Shown here one piece after another: positions 33,364-40,099 of a DNA stretch of 64,000 nt (its first letter is position 1; the number at the start of each line of letters is the position of its first letter). The DNA is from Massilia sp. TS11 (GTDB lineage: Bacteria; Pseudomonadota; Gammaproteobacteria; Burkholderiales; Burkholderiaceae_D), in the NCBI RefSeq assembly GCF_022012445.1, contig NZ_JAKLTS010000004.1, positions 62,001 through 126,000 of the forward strand, in the 5' to 3' direction. The notes under the pieces are model-generated. The model saw only the letters and a program-made list of their open reading frames with translations, made no database searches and was not told the DNA's origin. The position numbers were made by a program, and so were the translations under genes.

Positions 33364-36300
33364 GGCGTCCCCGCGACGTTCTGCACAGCGGTGCCGGCCA
33401 CAGCATCCGGCAGGCGGAGGCCAAGGAAGCCTTTGCTGTCCGACGCACTGGCCTCGCTATTGCTGATCACCTTGAGGTCGACATTGACGATCGCGCCCTG
33501 GCGCTGCCATTGCAGCCCGAACACGCCATTGTCCTTGCGCGTGCGTACCGCCGCGTCGATCATGCGTTTGAGCCCGAATTCACCCGCCTCATTCAAAATC
33601 TCCACACTGCGGCCATCGCTTGTCTGGGCCAGAATCCGCGCACCCGGCACACCTTGCGCGCCCGGATGGACCATGCTGGTCCAGGCCGCCTGGCCACCCT
33701 TGTACTGCAGTTGCTGCCCATCGATCTCGAGCGTGAAGCTGCTCACTCCCGGCGAGGGCTGGGGCAGCATCTGAAACACCGTCGTCGGCGTACTCGGCGC
33801 CGCAATGCCATGGTTGGACAGCGGCGCCAGCCAGCCAGGAAAGCCCTGCTGCGCCAGCGGCGAAAGCTGAATGCCCATCTCGGCCCAGGTGCGCGGCGAA
33901 AGCTGGTCACCCCGCCTGACGACGAGCGAGGCCATGCTGGCGCCGACGAATTTCGCAATCGCACCGTCGGGCCCGAACACCTGCCCGATCTCAGCCGAGC
34001 TCGCCTCAAGCGTGGCCTTGGGCGCGAACGGGTATTTGCTGGCCAGATTGCGCTCAAATGGCTGCAGCACCTGGGCCTGCCATATCTTGTTGAGCTCCGC
34101 TTCGCTTGGTCCGAGCAGCATGGCAAAGGTCTGCATCAGCGGCCGCACGAGCAGCGGGCGCAGACTCTGCTTTTGTCCGTCCTGCAGGCCGCTCAGCATT
34201 TGCTCATCCACGTACTTGAGCGCGTCCGCCAACTCGGAACCGCTGCCGTCGAGCGTCTGCTGCATCAGCTGACGCGCGCCAGGCCCCGGGTCGCCCTGGT
34301 TCTTCAGCTGGTTCAGGCGCGCGCGCAGCCTGGCCAGGCTATCGAGATAGCCAGACAGCAGCGAAGCCTCCTTGTCCAGCGGACTGACCAGACGCGCCAC
34401 ACCGGCGAACTCGCGCGCCACGCTGCCCGACTGCGCATCGGCACGCGCACCCAGCTCCATGGCGGCATCCACGCCGGTGCGCAGTTCGGGCCGCACCACC
34501 AGGTCTTTGAACCAGGCCCACAGGCTACGCTCGAGCTTCGCCTTGTCCGCTGACACGGCGGCAGGCTGATCCCAGCGTGTCTGCTCGGCCACTGCACGCA
34601 GCACACGCGCGATCGGCGAGGCCTGCGGCTCGGCCAGGCGGTTGATCGCACTGACGCTCGCCTCGAAGGTGCGCATGTCCGCCACCGAGACACCCTGAAG
34701 AAAGGCCTTCCATTCGCGGATGTAGTCGGCTTTGTAGCGCTCGCTCAGGTTTTTTTGGATTTGCTCGGGGCTGCCCTCCAGACTCAAGTCATTATGGTTC
34801 ACGGTCTTGAGAACCCAATCCGTGCTCTGCAAATCTTTACCGGCCGCCTCCTTGATGGCGGCGGCCACATAGCCCTGCCACGCGGCCCGTGTGAAAGCAC
34901 CGGCCACGACGGCACTGCCGGTGAGCAGCCCACGGTCCTGCTCGCCAAGCAGGCTCGCGACGCTCACCGATGGAAAGCGCGTCCCGGCGCGCGCCTTGAT
35001 ATCGGCATACACGCGGTCAATGGCCGGCCGCCCCTGTGCCACCCGGCGCAGGCTATCGCGCGCCTGATCGACCAGGGCCAGTTTTGCCGCCACACGCGGC
35101 CACTGCGCGTCGTCCGCATGGCTGGCCACATAGCCAACCACGCGCTCGGCGATACGTATCATCTGCTCGCGCGGCATGCTGCCGCGGTTAGCCTCGAGCC
35201 AGCCGCGCCAGAAGCGGGTGAGCTGGTCCGTCAGATGCCCAGCCTCGGCCCGCGCCGGATCGGCCAGCATCAGGTAAGCCTTGAGCGCGTTGTAGCAATC
35301 CTCGGCCGAGGCTGCGGACGCGCTTGCATAGGTTTCGTCACGCTTACGCTCCGCTGGCGCCGCGCTGCCCAGGCGCTCGGGATTGCTGCTCATTTCGGTC
35401 AGCAGCGCCTCGATCTGCGCCACCACCGGATCGAGCATGATCGTGCGAACCCCGTCGTAATAGGCGCGGCGCAAGCCCTTGTCCACCTCCTCTCCTTGAT
35501 AGAGCCCGAAGCTCAGCGCCAACGGACGCGCCCGGCGGTAGTCGGCCAGCTGGTCGATACGGTCCTGCAGCAGTTCGAGAGCCTCGAGCCGGGCTTGCAG
35601 ATCGCTGCGCTGCGCCTGCCATTGGCGCAGCTTGCCCAGGTCTGCGCGCACGCCAGCCAGAAAGGCGCGGTTGCCCATGTAAGACCAGCTCCAGACGCCC
35701 AGACCGGAGCCGAACCCCAGGGTGACCAAGGCCAAAACAGCCAGACGCATGCGCATGCGGGCCGGACTGCGATAGCGACGCACGAGCTCACGATCCGCGA
35801 AGATCACCTCGCGAAACAGGCGGCGCAGGAACATCCCGCCCGTTTTAGCTGTGACCGGGGCACTCGCCACAAAGTTCAATCCAAAGCGCTCGGCGACGGC
35901 GCGCTGCTGGCCGGGCTGGGCCTGGCCCTCCTGCAGCGCACTGGTCACGTAGAAGCCGCGGAAGATGGGCCTGAACTGGTAGGCATTTTCGTCGAACAGA
36001 ATCGACAGGAAGCTGTGCAGCGAGGCCCGCAAGGCGGCGAATTCATCCGGAAAGCTGAACACACCCGGCGCCTGCGCCGGCCCCTTGCGCGCGCTGATAT
36101 TGGCCACCCGCATGGCCTTCAGACCCTGGCACAGCAGATCGAATTCCTGATCGAAGAAAGCGAGCACATCGCCGCCGCTGCGGCGCCGGTTGTAGCGCAG
36201 GGTCGCTCCCCAAATGCGCTCGCGCTCGGCTGGCTCAAGATCCTGAAAGAAGTCCACAAAGCCGGGGATCAGGTCGGCCTTGGTGAACAGCACGTAGACC

Positions 36301-37031
36301 GGCGCGTGCACCGACAAGCGTTCGGTCAGCTCCTGCACGCGCGAGCGCAGGGCCTTGGCGAGGTCGGTCGCGGCCTGCGGCTGGCCCTGCCCGAGCTCGG
36401 CCAGACTGGCCGCAATCAGGATGCCGTTGATCGGCGCCTGCGGGCGCTGCTTCTTCAGCAGGTCCAGAAACGTGAACCATTCACGCCGGTCGCTGTCTGA
36501 CACCGCATAACGCCCCGCTGTGTCAAGGAGGATGCCTTCGGTCGTAAAAAACCAATCGCAATTGCGTGTCCCGCCCACACCCTGCAGGGCTTTGCTGTCC
36601 GTGATCGGAAAGTGCAGGCCCGAATGCGCGATGGCACTGCTTTTGCCCGCCGCCGGATTCCCGATGATCATGAACCACGGCAGGTCATACAAGGCCGCCG
36701 CCCCGCGCGACAGGCCGAGACGCGAGGTCTTAATGGTGTCGACGGCATCGAGCACCTGTTTGCGCAGGGCCTCGTGTTCGGCCGCGCCCTTGTCCACGGT
36801 TGCGGCAGGCGCCATGGCGGCGCGCAGCCGCATGCCGCGCTGGCGTCGCCACACGTAGCGCGCACCAAACACCACCAACACCAGGATAAGGAGGACCAGC
36901 AGCGCCGCGATCCCCGTCAACAGCCAGAGTCGCCAGGTCTCGTCCGCCAGAACATAGGCGAGCACGAGTGCGGTAAGCACGATGCCGCCGAGCACGCGGC
37001 CGTCTGTGCAGAATTGCCAAAATCGACGCAT
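33360..37031 (-). CDS. tssM: Type VI secretion membrane protein TssM (IcmF family)
   Basis: A 1223-residue IcmF-type protein. Two membrane segments are near residues 13-60 (GGIVLTALVLAYVLA, LLVLLILVLVVFGARYVW) and a third near residue 430. The cytoplasmic domain carries an intact Walker A motif (IIGNPAAGKSSAI), which many TssM proteins have lost. The periplasmic C-terminal half has ImcF-related and TssM C-terminal regions (EIDGQQLQYKGGQAAWTSMVHPGAQG). The start at 37031 (MRRFWQFCTDG) fits a membrane protein N-terminus but has a weak ribosome-binding site; an upstream start at 37163 would overlap the peptidase gene by 52 bases. It forms the core of the envelope-spanning complex with TssL. Confidence 0.93.
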   Translation of the reverse strand: MRRFWQFCTDGRVLGGIVLTALVLAYVLADETWRLWLLTGIAALLVLLILVLVVFGARYVWRRQRGMRLRAAMAPAATVDKGAAEHEALRKQVLDAVDTIKTSRLGLSRGAAALYDLPWFMIIGNPAAGKSSAIAHSGLHFPITDSKALQGVGGTRNCDWFFTTEGILLDTAGRYAVSDSDRREWFTFLDLLKKQRPQAPINGILIAASLAELGQGQPQAATDLAKALRSRVQELTERLSVHAPVYVLFTKADLIPGFVDFFQDLEPAERERIWGATLRYNRRRSGGDVLAFFDQEFDLLCQGLKAMRVANISARKGPAQAPGVFSFPDEFAALRASLHSFLSILFDENAYQFRPIFRGFYVTSALQEGQAQPGQQRAVAERFGLNFVASAPVTAKTGGMFLRRLFREVIFADRELVRRYRSPARMRMRLAVLALVTLGFGSGLGVWSWSYMGNRAFLAGVRADLGKLRQWQAQRSDLQARLEALELLQDRIDQLADYRRARPLALSFGLYQGEEVDKGLRRAYYDGVRTIMLDPVVAQIEALLTEMSSNPERLGSAAPAERKRDETYASASAASAEDCYNALKAYLMLADPARAEAGHLTDQLTRFWRGWLEANRGSMPREQMIRIAERVVGYVASHADDAQWPRVAAKLALVDQARDSLRRVAQGRPAIDRVYADIKARAGTRFPSVSVASLLGEQDRGLLTGSAVVAGAFTRAAWQGYVAAAIKEAAGKDLQSTDWVLKTVNHNDLSLEGSPEQIQKNLSERYKADYIREWKAFLQGVSVADMRTFEASVSAINRLAEPQASPIARVLRAVAEQTRWDQPAAVSADKAKLERSLWAWFKDLVVRPELRTGVDAAMELGARADAQSGSVAREFAGVARLVSPLDKEASLLSGYLDSLARLRARLNQLKNQGDPGPGARQLMQQTLDGSGSELADALKYVDEQMLSGLQDGQKQSLRPLLVRPLMQTFAMLLGPSEAELNKIWQAQVLQPFERNLASKYPFAPKATLEASSAEIGQVFGPDGAIAKFVGASMASLVVRRGDQLSPRTWAEMGIQLSPLAQQGFPGWLAPLSNHGIAAPSTPTTVFQMLPQPSPGVSSFTLEIDGQQLQYKGGQAAWTSMVHPGAQGVPGARILAQTSDGRSVEILNEAGEFGLKRMIDAAVRTRKDNGVFGLQWQRQGAIVNVDLKVISNSEASASDSKGFLGLRLPDAVAGTAVQNVAGTP

Positions 37032-37111
37032 GATGTGCAGGAAGTGGACGATGGGAAAGCCATCCTCGCATCCATTCCAATTGGCAAGCTTGATTGCAAG
37101 CAAGCGTCTGC

Positions 37112-37849
37112 TCAGCGCGTCGGCCGCCGCAGTTCGGTGTGGCCCAGGTCGGCCATTGCCCAACGTCCACCCCAGGTCAGGCCGGCCGCCTCGGCCAGTG
37201 CGCCGAACAGCTGATAGCCGCGCGCCGCCCAGGGATCACGCTCGGAAATCACCAATTTCCCATCACGAATAAACGCACTATCGCCTGCCAGGCCAAACTG
37301 GTGGTAACTCTGAAAGGCCCGCGCATTGGTGACCTGCGGCCCCAGGCTGGCCAGGCGGTTCTGGCGTTCCGCGCTGCGATAGCCCTCGATCAAGGTCATG
37401 TCATAGCCGTAGCGTTCGTGCATCCATCGGAACACCAGCAAGAGGCGCTGGCGATAGTCAGCGTCGAGCTGCGTCCAATTCCGGCTGGCCTCGCCGAGCA
37501 GCGGGCGGATGGCCTCGACCTCGCGCGTGGTAAAGATGTCGGGCGGCAGCGGTACCGGCGGCACAAGCTGCTCGCCGCGCAGCAGTTCCAGTACCAGTGG
37601 GTCGGGCGCGCCGGCCCGCTCTTCGGGTTCCGGCAGGCTGCCCTCGCCGCCCAGCCACAGCGCCAGGGCCAGCGGCAACATCAGCAAGGCGATGCCCGCC
37701 GCCAGCTGCCAGGGGTGGCGCCGAATAAAGCGTATCGGTGTTTTCAGGCGCAATTGCAGGCGCCACAGTCCCGTCTCAGCCGGAAAGGCCATGCTCCATA
37801 GCAGGGCGGCCAGGATGAAAAAGACGAGGAATGCGACGCAGATCAGCAT
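37112..37849 (-). CDS. Membrane-anchored M15 (VanY-type) peptidase, TagX-like
   Basis: A 245-residue protein with two N-terminal hydrophobic stretches (ICVAFLVFFILAALLW and LAAGIALLMLPLALALWLG), then an M15 peptidase domain (about 90-245). Zinc ligands are seen in SYHQFGLAGD (His and Asp) and DLGHTEL (His), with the family block GYRSAERQNRLASLGPQVTNA. These enzymes cut peptidoglycan peptides. TagX of Acinetobacter T6SS is a peptidoglycan endopeptidase of this type that lets the apparatus cross the cell wall. The position just before tssM supports the same role here. The ATG at 37849 has no clear ribosome-binding site. Confidence 0.83.
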   Translation of the reverse strand: MLICVAFLVFFILAALLWSMAFPAETGLWRLQLRLKTPIRFIRRHPWQLAAGIALLMLPLALALWLGGEGSLPEPEERAGAPDPLVLELLRGEQLVPPVPLPPDIFTTREVEAIRPLLGEASRNWTQLDADYRQRLLLVFRWMHERYGYDMTLIEGYRSAERQNRLASLGPQVTNARAFQSYHQFGLAGDSAFIRDGKLVISERDPWAARGYQLFGALAEAAGLTWGGRWAMADLGHTELRRPTR

Positions 37850-37879
37850 GGCGGAGAGGGAAAGCGCTCTAATCGGGGC

Positions 37880-38398
37880 ATGCCCATCTTAGGAATTGCA
37901 GCCGTGCAAGAGCCCGAGAAAAATCAAGCCACGCGCATAACGCCCAGTCTGCTCGATCAGGCGCCGCATCAACACGCCGACGCACCCATCCTTGCCCAGC
38001 TGGATGGACTGCCCGCGCGCCGCCCCATCCGGCGGCACTGGCGTCCGTGGGCGTGGACCGGCGCCCTGCTTCTGCTGGCGACGGGAATCCTCGCGCTCAG
38101 CCTGTTCGACCGGCCCGACCCGCCTGTCCAACAAGTCATGGCAGAGCCGCCTCCGGTTCTGCACGCGGCGCCGCTTCCGGCTCCGGTCTTGATCGAAGCA
38201 CCCGATGTCGCGCCGCTGCCGCTGCCGCCGGTCACCGTCGCCGCCATACCTCAGCCCGCGCCGACCGTCCGTCCGGCGCCACCACGCCGCCCGCTCGTTC
38301 CGGTACGCAAGCCAGTCGCCAGTGATCCAGACGAGGCCTTACTTGCCGCCATTGTGCGGCGCACGCAAACACCGCCCGCCTCCACGCCCAAGCCCTGA
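37880..38398 (+). CDS. Proline-rich single-pass membrane protein, divergent from the TagX-like gene
   Basis: A 172-residue protein I cannot name. Residues about 1-55 are hydrophilic (cytoplasmic), one membrane span lies at about 58-76 (WTGALLLLATGILALSLF) with a basic segment ahead of it (RRPIRRHWR), and the rest is strongly Pro/Val/Ala-rich (PPPVLHAAPLPAPVLIEAP), like the stiff periplasmic linker of TonB. No TonB C-terminal domain follows. Its start is 30 bases from the divergent peptidase start; a GTG at 37904 with AGGA upstream is another possible start. It may be a T6SS accessory protein that reaches through the periplasm, but it could also be unrelated. Confidence 0.6.
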   Translation: MPILGIAAVQEPEKNQATRITPSLLDQAPHQHADAPILAQLDGLPARRPIRRHWRPWAWTGALLLLATGILALSLFDRPDPPVQQVMAEPPPVLHAAPLPAPVLIEAPDVAPLPLPPVTVAAIPQPAPTVRPAPPRRPLVPVRKPVASDPDEALLAAIVRRTQTPPASTPKP

Positions 38399-38419
38399 TC
38401 ACGTCTGCGCAGCTTCGGT

Positions 38420-38441
38420 TATACTGTATAAATGCACAGCA
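38420..38441 (+). promoter_or_regulatory. LexA (SOS) box overlapping the promoter of the nuclease-helicase operon
   Basis: CTGTATAAATGCACAG at 38424-38439 is an exact CTGT-N8-ACAG LexA site; the flanks (TA before, CA after) leave only four differences from the 20-base E. coli consensus. A TATACT at 38420-38425 is a plausible -10 element, so LexA would cover the -10 and start site. This predicts induction by DNA damage. The -35 region is weak (TGATCA at 38396-38401). Confidence 0.8.
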
Positions 38442-38452
38442 ATGAGCCGCGC

Positions 38453-40099
38453 ATGCAAGCCACCATCGACAATCCTTTCTACTATCTGGACAATTTTCAC
38501 CAAGTCCTCGATTGGATTGGCGCACGCTATGCCGACCTGCTCACGCCGGAGGAATCGGACTTCCTCGTGTGTTTTCGCGCCCTGCCCCAGCCTGCACAAG
38601 CCCTGTTTGTGCGCATGGTGATGCGCAAGGGGGAGCATTTTCGAGCCTCCAAACTCAGTTATGCGGAAATCGGCAATACCCTCGATGCAGCCCGCCCGCT
38701 GATCGGCGCGGGCTTGCTCGAGCAGGACCCGGCAATTGACTTGGACACCCTGTTTCAATTGCTAGGCAAGCCAGAGATCATCAGCATTTTTGGCCTCAAT
38801 GGTCATGAGCGTCAGGCCCGCAAGGCCGATCAGCTCGAGGCACTGCGCAGCCAATATCCGGATGCCCGCCGTTTTTCTGACTGGTGCCGCGGCAGTAGCG
38901 ATACCGTGCTGCGCATCTGCGTGCAGGCCCTCTGCGATCGTCTGCGTCTTATCTTTTTTGGCAATGCCTACCAAGACTGGTCCGAATTCGTGCTGTCCGA
39001 CCTGGGCATTTTCAAATACGAGCGCGTCGAATTCAGCCCCGCCTCACGCGGCTTCCGCAATCGCGATGACATCGACGCCTATCTCGCCATCCAGGCACTG
39101 AAGGACCGTTTTTTCGCCGGCGAGGACCCGGCCGATCTGCTCGGACAAGTGCCGCCGCCGCATCCGGAAAACGAATGGCTGCGCAGCCGGCGCGAAAAGC
39201 TGGTATTTCAGATCGGTCAGCAACTGGAAAAGCTCCAGCAATGGCAGGCAGCCTATGCCGCCTATGCGCAGACGCGCTATCCCGGGGCGCGCGCACGTGC
39301 CGTGCGTGTGCTGGAAAAAGACGCGCAATATGGTGCGGCACACCGGCTGCTGGAATCCGCCCTGGCTGCACCGGAAAGCGAAACCGAAATTCAGCACCTG
39401 CAGCGGATTGCGCCGCGTCTGCAACGCAAGCTTGGTCTGCAAAAATCCGCCAAAGCCAATGCCAGGGACGCCGACACGCTGGAACTTTGCCTACCCCAGC
39501 CCGAGGACTTCTGGTGTGTGGAGGAGACGGTACGCTTGCATCTGCATTCCGACGAGGCGCCGGCCTTTTATGTCGAGAATGCCCTGATCAATGGCCTGTT
39601 TGGCCTGCTGTGCTGGCCCGCCATTTTCAGTGCGATTCCGGGCGCATTCTTCCACCCTTTCCACCGCGGCCCCGTCGATCTGCATAGCGGCGATTTTCAT
39701 GGCCGCCGCGCGCATTTGTTTGAGGCCTGCTTTCAACAATTGGACGATGGCCGCTACCGCGATACCATCCTCGCCACCTTCCGAGACAAGCATGGCACGC
39801 AATCGCCATTTCTGATCTGGGACGCGCTGAATGAAGCCTTGATCGACATGGCACTCGACTGCATTCCGGTTGAGCATCTACGCAAATGGTTTGAACGCAT
39901 GCTATTCGATCTGAAGGCCAATCGCACCGGCTTTCCCGATCTCATACAGTTCTGGCCAAGCGAAAAACGCTACCGGATGGTGGAAGTCAAAGGTCCAGGC
40001 GACCGCCTGCAGGACAACCAGCTGCGCTGGATTGCATATTGTGCAGAGCACGCGATGCCCGTCACTGTCTGTTATTTGCAATGGCAGAACCCTACCTGA
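38453..40099 (+). CDS. FAN1-like VRR-NUC structure-specific nuclease
   Basis: A 548-residue protein whose C-terminus is a VRR-NUC domain: TGFPDLIQFWPSEKRYRMVEVKGPGD then RLQDNQLRW supply the PD-(D/E)xK residues (Asp of PDL, Glu and Lys of VEVKG, Gln of DNQ). The N-terminal part (DNPFYYLDNFHQVLDWIGARY, FVRMVMRKGEHFRASKL) matches the bacterial FAN1 DNA-binding region, with helical repeats between. FAN1 enzymes cut branched DNA and help repair interstrand crosslinks. I place the start at 38453: the upstream ATG at 38432 lies inside the LexA box and at the likely transcription start. It overlaps the helicase gene by 19 bases. Confidence 0.88.
   Translation: MQATIDNPFYYLDNFHQVLDWIGARYADLLTPEESDFLVCFRALPQPAQALFVRMVMRKGEHFRASKLSYAEIGNTLDAARPLIGAGLLEQDPAIDLDTLFQLLGKPEIISIFGLNGHERQARKADQLEALRSQYPDARRFSDWCRGSSDTVLRICVQALCDRLRLIFFGNAYQDWSEFVLSDLGIFKYERVEFSPASRGFRNRDDIDAYLAIQALKDRFFAGEDPADLLGQVPPPHPENEWLRSRREKLVFQIGQQLEKLQQWQAAYAAYAQTRYPGARARAVRVLEKDAQYGAAHRLLESALAAPESETEIQHLQRIAPRLQRKLGLQKSAKANARDADTLELCLPQPEDFWCVEETVRLHLHSDEAPAFYVENALINGLFGLLCWPAIFSAIPGAFFHPFHRGPVDLHSGDFHGRRAHLFEACFQQLDDGRYRDTILATFRDKHGTQSPFLIWDALNEALIDMALDCIPVEHLRKWFERMLFDLKANRTGFPDLIQFWPSEKRYRMVEVKGPGDRLQDNQLRWIAYCAEHAMPVTVCYLQWQNPT

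Noticed and set aside
34755-36500. 581-codon open frame on the plus strand
   Set aside because: Antisense of tssM; composition is that of a shadow frame.
24156-38398. T6SS effector-immunity pair
   Set aside because: No toxin or immunity gene is visible; every gene in the locus is structural or accessory, and the proline-rich protein shows no toxin motif.
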